From the NCBI RefSeq assembly GCF_021462225.1, contig NC_061811.1, positions 2,319,663 through 2,383,662 of the forward strand: a stretch of DNA of 64,000 nt, in the 5' to 3' direction. A program made the translations under genes and the position numbers. Below are positions 24,621 through 36,769 of the stretch, one piece after another. The notes beneath the pieces are model-generated. The model had not been told where the DNA came from, ran no database searches, and saw nothing but the letters and a program-made list of their open reading frames with translations. This DNA is from Girardinichthys multiradiatus. Taxonomy: Eukaryota > Chordata > Actinopteri > Cyprinodontiformes > Goodeidae. How positions within the stretch are numbered: the stretch's first letter is position 1; each line of letters starts with the position of its first letter.

Positions 24621-25835
24621 AATTGTTTTCCAAGCCAGTTTAAATAAACAAAGTGGAAATGCAAATCCCAACACATTTATTCACCCTGCGTAACCCTAAA
24701 GGGTTGAGGGGGCTGTGGAGTTGAACCAAAAGACAAAACCAGGGTAAAAAACAATGAATGAATTCAAACTGGCTGTTTAGGTTGGGAAGACCTATGAACA
24801 AATAGAAAACAATTAAACAAATGTACTGCACAGCACTGCTATTTCCTGCTAATAGGGCTCTGCTTAAACTCGCTACTTGCCATTACTTTCCTACTTAGGG
24901 TCCAGTCTGAGGATAACAAGACGATTGTTCATGTAGGTATGCTCGCTGCATGTTTGTTTGCTTAACATGGAGTTAAGAAGCACATCTGAACTGAAGAATC
25001 AACCCTTGAAGCGGAGGGGAGCAGGAGATATATTATATATTCACACTTTTCTTTAACGCTACTGCAGCAAAATATTTTGGCATATTTCCGACATAGCCAA
25101 CAAGCAAGCAAAGAAAAAAGAATAAATGGATTTTCACTGTCCTCCTGCAACATCATCTTCCATACATGATAGAGATATTTGGCTAAACATGTAATAGGCT
25201 TTTTTTTACATATTAATCCTTGTTCAAAAACATCAAAATAAAAATATGTTCATTCTATTCGTTCCTGTTCATTAATATTTGTGTTGTGGTGAAAAGAATA
25301 GCAGAGAGATACTTTCAAGTTTGTCTGACTGCTCTGTTGTCGGGTAGCCTGTTTATTTTCCTCCCCCAGACTCTCTGCTGGCATTCTCAGGAAATGTTGC
25401 TGCACTCGATAATGACCCCACACCCTCACACTCATGCATAATGCTTCAGTCAACATTCCAGATGCCCCTACAGCAGGACAGCTTCCTACAACCAGGCTCT
25501 TCTCTGCTGATGGGAAAGTACTCCCCAACATCTGTGGTCTCCATCCCTCTCCACATCTATTCAGCTCTCTGTCTGTGTCTGAGCACAATAATAAATTGAA
25601 TTAGAAGTCCAGCATCTACTCTGCAGGACGCTGTGATCCACTGTCAGATAGTTAAACAGTCAGAGGAAACAGAGAAAGGGTAAAAAAGTTGGAGAGGTAA
25701 ACAGAGCACAAGAAGAACGCTTCCTAACTTTTGTTGAGTTGTAGAACACTGTGATATGGCTCAGGACAGGGTGTCTTTATTTGTGGAATTGGCAGTTTTT
25801 GGTGAAGAAAACTGCCAAATAAGAGAAAAAAGCAT
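24621..25835. other. single-copy DNA, no gene seen
   Basis: Short frames only. Nothing supported as coding. Confidence 0.4.
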
Positions 25836-25837
25836 GC

Positions 25838-26815
25838 AGTGCCTTATAAAAGAAGTTGAATCCCATAAACGTTTTTCATATTTTGTACACACTGACATTT
25901 ACAACCACAAACTTTAATTGATTTTATTGGGAGTTGATGTAACAAACAAACACAATGTAGTATATTCTTGGTATAGTGGAAATTAAATGATACATGGTTT
26001 TAACCTCTTAAAGTGTGGCGGCCCACATACAGGCTGGAAACACACAGGTTTGCTTTCAGAATGTCACCATTTAAATAATCTATATATTTCTTAACACCAA
26101 TGAGCCAAAACAGGAACAAGCTTTTCACTAATGGCTGACATCTATTTAGATCATTGCTCTCTCAAGAAATATGCAAAACTGGACTTTTGAGGCTTTCCTT
26201 TCAACAATACCTGTTTTCATGCACTCTTCCTTCAAGTTCAGCTTCATGGGGCAAGACTAATAGTTGTCCTGTCAACAGCTTTGGTGGATTTCTGCAGCTC
26301 CTCCAGAGTAAGGATAAGCCTCTTGGCTGCTTCTCTGATTAATGCTCTCTTTGCCCAGCCATAGATCTTCAAAGCTTCGGATATTGTTGTAGAACCTAAC
26401 TCTGCTTTAATCTTCTCCACTAGTTTCTCCTCGACCTGTCTGCTATGTTCCTTGGTCTTCATTATCCTGGTGGTTCTCTAATGTTCTCTAACAAACCTCT
26501 AAAGCCAGAAACAGAACAGTTGCAGTTAGACTGAGATTACATTACACACAGGGGGAGCATGTTTACTAATTAGAAGACCTCTGAAGGCTATTGGTTGTGC
26601 TGGATTTTATTTAGGGTTATCAGAGTCAAGCGGACATAAAACAAATGCATGTCACACAAGATTTCTATTTGTGAATACTTTTGAAAACCATTTATCATTT
26701 CCTTCCGACTTCACAGATATTGACTATTTTGTGTTACTCTATCACACGAAGTCTTCCAAAAATACATTGATGTTTATGTTTGGAATGAAACCAATCGTGG
26801 AGAAGGTCAAGCCAC
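25838..26815 (-). mobile_element. Tc1-like remnant with degenerate TIRs
   Basis: The left end (CAGTGCCTTATAAAAGAAGT, then CCACAAACTTTAATTGATTTTATTGGG) and right end (GAATACTTTTGAAAACC, then TCTATCACACGAAG) are imperfect inverted repeats. The minus strand holds a transposase N-terminal remnant at 26244-26462 (MKTKEHSRQVEEKLVEKIKA and REAAKRLILTLEELQKSTKA). No catalytic core remains. Confidence 0.6.
26244..26462 (-). pseudogene. Tc1 transposase N-terminal remnant
   Basis: 72 codons resembling residues 1-90 of the transposase at 39.2 kb, with the same opening and the same REAAKR..TLEELQ helix. A segment between the two helix-turn-helix motifs is missing. The DDE domain is absent, so it cannot function. 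Confidence 0.65.
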
Positions 26816-26829
26816 ATTTTTCTGTAAAT

Positions 26830-28490
26830 AGAGAGAAGAATAATGTGAAGAGATGTGAATTTTAGCATGAATTTTGTTTAAAGGTCCAGCATGAATTAAA
26901 GTAAATCAAACAGAAGCAGTAGCTTTTTTGCTAGTCTTACATTCATGAGCACGGATTCTAACTAAAAGCTGTAGCTCAAATACAATGCCATTCATCCTGA
27001 AGCCAATGACACAGCAAAGCAACCCTCATAGACTAAGTATGGAGGATGGACACAACTACAACGACTGAAGATCACTGGCTTCTCTCCCTCGCTCGTTTAC
27101 CCACACTCCATCTTTAGAGCAGAGGACAGGATGTATTTGCATAATGCCATCATAACCAAGGGCCATTAACGCCGGCATGAGTGGCTCATGTGGACAAATG
27201 TATTGCCTTGATCAATCAGTGTAAAGTATCAATGAGAACTACAAACTGGTTAAATTCCAATTTGACAGAGGAAATAGACATGGAAAGGAGAGGCAAACGT
27301 TTTCCAGGTTTAAACTTTGTAGCAGCCCCAGATTAAGAGTTTGCAGGCCACAAACCCTAAGTGGGAGAGACTGGGTAAAAATGATTTCATTTTTTATTGA
27401 TGAGCTGCACATTATAATCAAATTACTGAGCAGCCAGTACAATCCTTTGTGGGAATGCGTCTAAAGGAATATTTTCTTACCATGATCAGTGGCCGCATTT
27501 CAAGTTTCCAAAACAAAGTTAATTTAAGTATATCTATAATACATAATTTTCCATCAACAGTTCATTAGATATGTTCTGATTCTATACGTGTTATGGCCAA
27601 CAACAAAATAAAAGACAAAGAACAGAATGAATCCAATATGTGAGCTGCTTTCACCCAGAAAAATCCCATTTCTTTCTCTAGGCTGGAGGGAAAATGAAAC
27701 CTTCCAGCAACAAATGTCTAAATTAAGACAAAAATGACATGATCCTTCTTCAAAAGCCACATAATCTGTGGCAGCCAGGGACCATTTGCAGTTGCAGCAG
27801 GAGAGGGCTCTGTCCAAGATATAACCCTGTATGTGGAAAATGCATGGCTTCTGCAGCTTTCGCTCTCATGTTCCTTAATGCCAAATCCATTATATGTCCT
27901 GCTCCAACTGAGCGTTTTACAACAACTAAGTTTCTCCTGAGCCAATTCTAACAGTGCCTCACAAAACCCTCACGGGATAAAAATACCAGAAAAAACATGA
28001 GGTAAATAATTTAGTGGTTGTGTGGTAAAGGGCTTTATTAATTAGTTTTATTGCATCTTATTATATAGTTTTAAAAGGTATGGGTCCAAATAAAAGTAAA
28101 TGTCAGTGTGTCCACTAATATAAGCTTTGTCATATCACACGCACAGTCCTTATGAAGTCGGAAACACCAGCACAGACGGTCTAATTTTGTGCAGCCAACA
28201 AGGTTTGTAGCTTCACCACCCACACCAACAGTTTCATCAGACATTTCTACACAATGTCTGTCCCATCCCATGCTTGCTGCACCTTTATGCAGCTATTTGT
28301 AGTTTTGTGGGTGTGCACTTTGAAAACCGAAGCACATACTGTTCTGCAGGACAGCTGGAGCAGCACCGAACGAGCTTTGCTCCTCCGTGGTGCGCGCACG
28401 CGCACACTGAAGCAAACGTTAAGGTGAGCGGCTGGAGCTGAGGAGCCTGCAAGCATAGACCCTTTAAATTAAACCAAACAGGTTTGACCT
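26830..28490. other. single-copy DNA, CpG-richer at right
   Basis: No gene recognised. From about 28300 to 28440 the sequence is richer in CpG (GTGCGCGCACGCGCACAC near 28391) than the surrounding DNA, which may indicate proximity to a host regulatory region. Confidence 0.3.
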
Positions 28491-28494
28491 TGCT

Positions 28495-28642
<148 letters not shown>

Positions 28643-28782
28643 GCATCCATCTACCCCCTTATCCCCACTAAACACAGCCGCCCCGCTTTAGCATCCAGAC
28701 TCAATGTAGAAGCAATGAAATTTGGAGAAAACTCGTAATACTCTTGGACCACCATCCATCTACTCAGATAGACACAGCCAAT

Positions 28783-28924
<142 letters not shown>

Positions 28925-29004
28925 CAGAGCATTTTGTGCGTAAAAGAGGAGTACATCAGCTTGATTTACCTCTTCCCTAATGTGTGTCCTTCCCACTGTT
29001 TCAG

Positions 29005-29052
29005 CGCGTAGTCATGTCTCGATATCCCATCCTTATGCTGACAATAATGATT
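29005..29052 (+). other. possible host coding exon
   Basis: Preceded by a good 3' splice site (CCTTCCCACTGTTTCAG ending 29004) and followed by a consensus donor (GTAAGT at 29053). The 48-nt interval is a multiple of three and includes an ATG that opens MSRYPILMLTIMI, resembling the start of a signal peptide. It lies in the CpG-richer part of the window. No family is recognised and there is no partner exon, so this remains speculative. Confidence 0.2.
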
Positions 29053-29735
29053 GTAAGTGTAACTCCACACACACAGGTTCCACACGAAAGAATATCCTCC
29101 TCATATGTTACGTGTCGAGCCGAGGTAAATGCGTGTAAAATCCTTTTAGGTGTGAGTAAATTCCGCTCTGGAATAGAGTTCAAACCGTTTCTTTCAGAGA
29201 GGTGCGTCCGTTTTCCATTCTCACAGCGCCCAGCGACTACATTCTTCTCCGTTTCTGCCTCCTCTCTTTTTTTCGCTCTCCTCCGTCTTTTTCTCTCCTG
29301 GCTTCATCCCTTCATCTCCGGGGCGAGAGAAATATCATCCGGCAGAAAAAGTGGAGTGATTCTCCGAACCTAAACTCACCACACCTGATATATTTTCTCT
29401 GTATTTAAATTTCTTGTTTTCCTCGAATGTTCTTCCCCCACTTCTTATTTATACAACCTCGTCCAGGTGAAATTGGAAGATTTTAACCAGAAGACAGAAA
29501 TTATTCCAAGTAAATGGTAACAAGTCAGATTATTCCAGTTATTATCATTTCCATTGGACCAGGCAGAGTTAGTTGGTTATTAAACACTCAGAAATCCATG
29601 AGAGGCTATCCTGCTTTCATTATTAAAATAGATCTGTTCAGAGACGCGTTTTTGGATCTTCACTCCCTCTCTGTCCCTCTCCGAGTCTGATCCTGCCCCA
29701 GCCTCTGTTAACTCCGTGCGCCTTTTCTTCAGTTA
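29053..29735. other. moderately CpG-rich single-copy DNA
   Basis: Pyrimidine-rich tracts and scattered CpGs, no recognised gene. Confidence 0.3.
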
Positions 29736-29736
29736 G

Positions 29737-29784
29737 GAATAGAATAGAATAGAATAGAATAGAATAGAATAGAATAGAATAGAA
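29737..29784. repeat. (AGAAT)n microsatellite
   Basis: About nine 5-bp AGAAT/GAATA units. They sit inside a CpG-richer block (29640-29930) containing GTCGCGCAAAGCGC and CACGCAGCGTG. Confidence 0.95.
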
Positions 29785-30045
29785 AACCAAGCAACGTCCC
29801 AGTGAAGCTGTCCTGCTGTCCCCGTCGCGCAAAGCGCAAAGGTCCGGTCCCGATCCTTGGTGCTCCTCGCAGGGCGCTTCTCCCGCACGGTTAATCCTCA
29901 CCACGCAGCGTGTAACACCGGAGTAAACTTGAACACAACAGAGACCTACTTCCTGCTGCAGATTTCAAAATAAAACATACAAAAGCGTGGACTTTAGTCT
30001 TTTAATAGCATTTTAACACAATAAAAACAAAAAGATCAAAGCTAA

Positions 30046-30121
30046 GTCTTTTAAGGTAAATTTATTTATATAGCGCTTTTCAGCAACAAGACACTCAAAG
30101 CGCTGCACATACAATTACAAT
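30046..30121 (-). repeat. LINE 3' tail with hairpin, inverted copy
   Basis: Reverse complement of the tail at 24.2 kb: TTTATTTATATAGCGCTTTTCAG..ACACTCAAAGCGCTG. The hairpin arms are conserved. Confidence 0.65.
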
Positions 30122-30479
30122 ACAGTCACAAAGCAAATAAACACAGATACAGACACAGAAAAACAAATCAAATGATAAAATCAAACAGAGGTCATTTAAA
30201 AAAGTAAAATAAAATAGAATAAAGAGAATAGAATGATGGACAAGAAAAGAGACTAACTATATTCCAGTCATTTAAAGTTGTGGTATCTAAGAAACTTTAA
30301 TGATTCAGATGTATTTTATCAGCTTTTAAAGCAAGGTAGGCGGTTGTTAACTAAAACACCAAGAAAGCACCTTGCCGAGTTTAGTCAGTAGAATACCATT
30401 CATTGCAACAATAATGTAAATGTGCCAAAATGTCCCTCTGTTGCCTCAGTTGCACACACTTCATTTCTACCAGGTTTTA

Positions 30480-31010
30480 ACTGGGAATATGCTCACAGGG
30501 ACCTGTTCCTCTCCACAGCATCAACAACAGTGCATATAAAATACTATGGAATGCTACCTGAATTGGACTGATTTTAACGGTATGAGAATGAGAAGATTTA
30601 GGTCCTTTGGACCTATTGCTGCATATCTTCTCTATTGTCTGTTGTGGAGAGTGTGATCTCTGCATCATCTGCTGGGGAAGCAGCATCAGAGCAGTGACTT
30701 AAAAAAACTCAACAAGATAATAAAGAAGGCTTGCTCTGTTCTGGAGAATCATCTGGAACCTCTGGATATCATTGTGCAAAGAAGATGAAGAACATTATGG
30801 AGAACCCTGAGCATCCTCTTCATCAGACTGTCATAACAGAGTGTCTTCAGTCAGAAGCTTCATCAGATCTCTACAGGACATCCTTCCTGCCCACAGCCAG
30901 TAGCATCTACAACGGCTCTTTGAAGAAACCTGTATAATATGAGCTACAACAACATTTAATTTTCCCTTGGGGTTTATAAAATATTTTTGAATTAAATTGA
31001 ACGGCATGTG
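30480..31010 (+). pseudogene. Rex1/Babar-like LINE 3' fragment
   Basis: Decayed C-terminal part of a reverse transcriptase ORF on the plus strand: the SAEKVIG-type helix is represented by KKACSVLENHLEPLDI, then MENPEHPLHQTV, then SFLPTASSIYNGSLKK. A 3' UTR and tail (TTTTTGAATTAAATTGAA) follow near 31000. The 5' part of the element is absent, as expected from 5' truncation. Confidence 0.65.
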
Positions 31011-33622
31011 AAACAAACAGGATTCTGAATATTAATATGTGAACTGGATTTGTTTGTCTTGATAGCATTTGATTTTTAACATTTGTCAGGGATTGGTGCT
31101 TTATTAATAAACTGAATTGATGAACAGAATTAAATTGAAGTTTGAATGAAAAACACCCCACATGCTGCTAGGGTTGTTCCTGAGTTGGTTCCAGTATTTT
31201 TCATCTTCTCCAATCTGCTCTTACTCTCCACAGATGGAAGAGGATGCTCTGCTGTGCTGCCTACACACCTGGACCTAATCTCATCAACAAGGCTACAGCT
31301 TAAAAGGAACTTCTCTTTTCCACTGGATGGTCTATTCTGGTAAACTAAACTAGACCAGACTTATGAAATGATTCCCCTGCCATTCTACTCATTTTGTATT
31401 TTATATTACTCAGAATTATCAAAAAGGATCCAGGAGATAAAATCTTCACACCTGGATTATCTGCCTTGTTCTACAGACACCTCTGATGTCCACTACTATG
31501 ATCATTCAACTCATTACTCCTGCCTGCCTGCCATTATCTCAGAATCTAGGATCCTGTTCTTCCTCACTCTGCTCCTCACTCACCACAGCCTTTCTAGCCA
31601 GAAACTGTACTCAAGTAAATGTAACTGGTTACTACCCACCTAAGTTGAGGAGGAAACTGGTAAGCCATTCATTTAATTGGGACACTGATTATTTAGGATT
31701 AAGGAAATATAAAATAATAAAATTATCCCCAAAATATGGCTCAGCTTACAACTAAACCCAATCACATTTCAATGCAGATACACTTCAGATGAATCAATCT
31801 GGCTCCAAGAAAGGAAAGGTGAAACTGCTTAATTATGCAGTGTAGCTGCATTTGCCCCAATAGACCTTATATAAACAATCGTTTCAACAGTCGATTTGGC
31901 AAAATAATGAGCTCACAGAACCCAGCATTAAACGATGACTGCACGTGTTGTACTGGAAATGAAAACATTTTTAATGTTCAGCAAGAAGCTTTCTGGCAAA
32001 AATGACCATCATGCATCACTCGACTCTGCTGGATAACTCCAACAATCATTGTTGTAATCAGTAATAAATAATTTCATTTTTGACATGATAACAAAAGCAC
32101 ATACTTTCCCAACTCTGTAGAACATACAAAAGATGAATATTAAAATTTTATTTTTAACTTATAACTCAAAAGAGTAAACGATTGGTTGGTTTGGAAAAAT
32201 TAATTTTCTCTTAATAAGTGCAATCCTTATATAAAAACAACTTTTGGTATTCACTCAGGTTATCTTTATCCAATATTAAAATTTGTTTGATCTGAAACAT
32301 TTAAGTGAGACAAAAAAGAAGAAATTATGTTAACATCAGCATTTCTATACTTTCAGTTTCAAACTTCCTGTTGCACGTCTGTCTCTGCAAACAAAAAAAA
32401 TAAATAAACAGGAACCACAAACAGAACCTGCAGCAGGTTTTTATCGCTGATGCCATGTAGTTCATTCAGCATGTTTTACTTTGCCAGCCTCCTAATAAAC
32501 CTAGAAGACTTAAGCAGGTGTAAAGAAGATGGATGGATGTTTTGTAACTGGACATGCTGGATAGTGTTAGATGTTCAGGGCTCAAACTAATTATACTATT
32601 CAAATGTTTGTATGAAAATGTTTTATTTAAATTTTGTAATTTACTTTTAGGTTATTTTACTCAAACCTAATTTTAGAGAATTTTTAGTTATTTTTTCTAG
32701 CACTTGCAGAAAATTTACTTATAATAATTTAACTTTTACTTGAGTATATTATTGCATTCCCATTCCACTTCTCTGCTCCTCTGCATCGTACACAGGCATT
32801 GCTATATTGTCACGCCCTACTTTCATTTCATGCCAGCACACCTGCTGTTACATGCATTCAAATAACAAACTTACAAGCCAGAGCCAGGTCTACCTGCTTT
32901 CTGTTGCACTGAGGTGGTGTGGACTGCAGGCCTTCTACCGTTCTCGCCACATTTACACATGTACACCTTTCAGGTGACAACCCTGTGCTCACCCACACCG
33001 ATTCAACCCAAACACACCTTTCTATTTCTACACACACATACACACACACACACAAAATTGCTCAAATGAAGGTCATACAAACACAGGTCACTATAGCATC
33101 AGTTTGGCCTGCCTACTGTGATGATGGATTAAATCTGGAATTAATCAAGTTTGTCATTTAATTAGGATACTGTCTTCAGATATAAGTTTTGTAGAGCAAA
33201 ACTGCCCTGGCACATGTAGGCAACAAGTTTCTCCATATGGTATGCCCGAAACACCATGACAGGACAAAAGAAAAAAAGAGAACAACCAAACATACAAGCA
33301 CTTACACTTTTCACACCCATGAGTGTGAATGGACTAGCAAATCTCCCTTGCCTCTGTCAGCGTGTTCAGTTGGTTGTGGGTTATCTAGATAAAAAAATCA
33401 TGGATGTTGTTAATTCGTTGGGGAAGATAATAAAACTTCTGCTCCTCTTTCAATTTACCAATTTTCATTATAGTTTGGTGTTTGAGTGAGATATACACAT
33501 AGCATGTACCACTGTAGATGAGGCAAGTATCACAAAAAAATTTATTATATCACAAAAATATTTTATACCCCTCCTTACGATACCAATCATTTGCAATTGT
33601 TAAATCTCTATTTTTTGTTGAC
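31011..33622. other. mostly single-copy DNA
   Basis: No gene recognised. Short frames at 31146-31755 have no identifiable domain. A (CA)n run occupies roughly 33032-33053. Confidence 0.35.
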
Positions 33623-33631
33623 TTATTTTCA

Positions 33632-33990
33632 GTCAGTCAGTCATTTTCTACCACTTATTCCATAGTGGGTTGCAGGGGAGCTGGTGCCTATCTCCAGCAG
33701 TCTATGGGCGAGAGGCAGGGTTCACCCTGGACAGGTCGCCAGTCCATCACAGGTCAACACACAAACAACCAAGCACACACTCATTCATACACCTAAGGGC
33801 AATTTAGAATGACCAATTAATGCCTAGCAGGCATGTCTTTGGGAGGAAGCCGGAGTACCCAGTGAGAACCCACGCATGCATGGAGAGAACATGCAAACTC
33901 CATGCAGAAATAACCCTGGCTGGGAATTGAACCCAGGACCTTCTTGCTGCAAGGCAACAGTGCTACCAACTGCGCCACCGTGCAGCCCGT
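33632..33990 (-). mobile_element. tRNA-derived SINE
   Basis: Minus-strand SINE flanked by a 9-bp direct repeat TTATTTTCA (33623-33631 and 33991-33999). The head near 33988-33920 carries Pol III promoter boxes: A box TGGCGCAGTTGG and B box GGTTCAATTCC. The body follows, with a short (GACT)n tail at 33632-33643. Transcribed by Pol III and mobilised by a LINE in trans. The head is not a functional tRNA gene. Confidence 0.88.
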
Positions 33991-33999
33991 TTATTTTCA

Positions 34000-35655
34000 T
34001 TGACATACAAATATGCTTATTTCTGCTTTATTTTTCTGCAAACCAGTTCAAAGTGCATGCAGCTATTTTCGGATTTCTCTTCAGATGGTGTTTAACAACA
34101 GTGTTCTTAAAAATTCCAGGAAAATAATAATCTTTTAAAAGTAATACGGGTATCGGATCCAAAGGCAAGTTCTCTAGTTTAATTGTTTAATTTTGAGCAT
34201 TAATCAGGACAAAACTCTATGAAAATTCAAAGTCTCCATTTTCATGCTGAGCTATAACCTGTTGTGGAGATGTTAAACCTGTTTTGAGCTTTACCACTAT
34301 ATATGTTATTTTTCTGAGAGTCATAGAATGATTGGTGGTGAATGAACAAAGTGAATCCAACCTAGAGGGTACTGTTGCTGCCAATTGGTTTATTGATTGG
34401 CAATTAATAGCTGTTAGAGTCATAGAGAAATCGCTATATGGCCGATGGGATCGCTTCACGCTAAAACTGCTCTTTATTCAAAGCAGGTAACTCATAAATG
34501 TGGTAAATCTATAATCAGTTTATGACTTCAACCCTAATCAGATTCATTTACTTTTATCTTTCTAATATAAATGTCTCATTCTGGTAATATAATCATTTCT
34601 GGGATGACACTTAGCTGTACTTAAAGGAATTTGAAACATACATATCCCTAAAAGCGCATGACTTTCAGTAAACTAAATAATACAGTAAAAGGACAGCTAG
34701 ATAATAAATAACATAAAGTCTGTTTAATACTCTTTAGCATATTATTAAGCAAAGCATCACATACAACTCAGGATGATAATACTGGTCTCTTGTATAGAAT
34801 AGTTCATAACGTTCATATTATGTAATTAAGAAGCTGCAAGCTGCAAGTGATTCTCTCCTCAGTCTCTGGAGTGCTGTCTTATCAGCAGTGGAGTGAACAC
34901 ACTCAAATGCAGTGAATTGAGATGCTCTCAGACTTTCAGAAGTCGAATGCCAGCAGAAGGCATCTCACAGAGCCCCTTCTGAGGACTGAACGCAGGAATA
35001 AGTCTAGTCCTTCCTGTGCATGTGTTAGAGGTGGTGTTCCTGACTGAAGGGTTTGCAAAGAAGAGTGTGGGTTTGAAATGGGGGAACAAACTGGCAAAGG
35101 ATCAATTCGGCATCAATATATAAAATTGCACATTCTTTTTGCAGAATTAAAATAGAAAACCATATGAATTTTCAAAAAAACACATTTACTTATTGATTTA
35201 TTTCATTTGAATGGTTTGTTGGTTTTCTAACCCGTGTCAAATAATTCACAAAACTGTGTTTGAAACAAATAGTGGCATAACATTTTCCTTTGCCTGGTAT
35301 ACGTTTTCATTTCCAACCTGGCTTCCTGTAATACGTCCTGGTGTTGTAAGGGAATCATTACAGAGAGTAAAGCTATCCCTGAGTATAATTGGTCTGAGTC
35401 ATTATGCTCCATTCACAGCTTAAAAGAACATGAAGTGAAAGTGTTTCACTGTGGCGAGAGGAATGCTGAAGGTCTTTGCAAACGCTTCTGTCTAGTGCGG
35501 CTGGCTTTATTTGGATTAACTGATCTGACCTTTTTTTTCTTTCGTCTTGTTCTTCTAGCACCAGATCTATTTTGATAGGTTTTTTTTCTGTGTCTGGTGA
35601 TGGGAAAGATGGCAGTATGTCTGTAACTCACATACCATAAAGGGCAAATGAATGG
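34000..35655. other. AT-rich DNA, no gene seen
   Basis: Nothing recognised. Confidence 0.4.
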
Positions 35656-35662
35656 GCAAAGA

Positions 35663-36765
35663 AACTGTATGACCCCCTCTCTTTTCCAATGGTTATGGTC
35701 AGTCTGACAGAGGGCGGCATCCCAATCATTGTGGTTTTTAGTATAACAATGACCATCAGTGGGCTCTAGATGGATAAACTGTCTACTTTTAAGGCTAGGC
35801 TTAAAATTTTCCTTTTTGATAAAGCTTATAGTTAGAGTGGCTTAGGTTATCCTGAGATATCTCTGTAGTTATGCTGCTATAGACTTAGGCTGCTGGATGA
35901 CATAATGACCACTTTCACCTTCTCCGCTACAATCTCACACTACTCTCCAATTTTGCATTGTTTGCTGTTATTTCAGGTTTTAACTTTATGTTCTCCCTTT
36001 TCTCTTCCTAGAAGTTACACCTGGCCTGACTCTGTGTCTACTTGTGACACCTTTCTGGAGAGGGGCATCGTCCAAGCTTCTGCTGGCAACAACTTAATGC
36101 TCACCCTCTACAGATGATCCACATAGCCCTGTCTTTTAGTGTTTAACCCTTTCTCTCTCCTAGACATGGCGATTGACTGAGCTTTTACTGTGACTAACTA
36201 TGTGCTCTCTTTCAGACTCTAACTTTGAAAACTGGCTCAGAGTTTATCTGTTCTTTCTTTCTAGGTGAAACGACTAAAGGAGCTACATCCATTAACATTT
36301 ACCTTTCCTTCCCATAGAAAGTACTCCTATGTCAGTGCTTCTTTGTTCTCTTTGTGTCTCTGCTCTGTTCTCTCAAACCTCCAGTCGGTCGTGGCAGATG
36401 GCCGCTCACACTGAGCCTGGTTCTGCTGGAGGTTTCTTCCTGTTAAAAGGGAGTTTTTCCTCTCCACTGTCGCTACATGCATGCTCAGTATGAGGGATTG
36501 CTGCAAAGTCAACACCAGTGACTGTCCACTGTCTCTACATGCTCATCCAGGAGGAGTGAATGCTGCAAGTCCCTGACTGGATGCAATCTGCTGGGTTTCC
36601 TTACATAGAAAAACTTTTTATCTAATTTGAATAAATAACTGAATCTGACTGCACTGTTCAATGGTTAGGATTAATTGGAATGTATGTACCTGACTTTTGT
36701 GAAGTGCCTTGAGATGACTTGTGCTGTGAATTGGCGCTACATAAATAAACTGAATTGAATTGAAA
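35663..36765 (+). repeat. LINE 3' region, family A reference copy
   Basis: Longest copy of the dispersed family also present at 12.4-13.3 and 45.8 kb. The 5' part contains a decayed frame (STFKARLKIFLFDKAYS near 35790), typical of the very C-terminus of a LINE ORF. A long 3' UTR follows. The tail contains AAGTGCCTTGAGATGAC, GTGAATTGGCGCTACATAAA and (CTGAATTGAATTGAA). Confidence 0.65.
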
Positions 36766-36769
36766 CAAT

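Noticed and set aside
25250..25588. 112-codon minus-strand open frame
   Set aside because: No domain, no flanking signals, and interrupted conservation cues. Treated as chance.
31146..31755. Overlapping plus-strand frames of about 90 codons
   Set aside because: No conserved motif. Low-complexity and probably old repeat.
33920..33988. tRNA-like sequence with A and B boxes
   Set aside because: Head of a SINE with target-site duplication, so not a functional tRNA gene.
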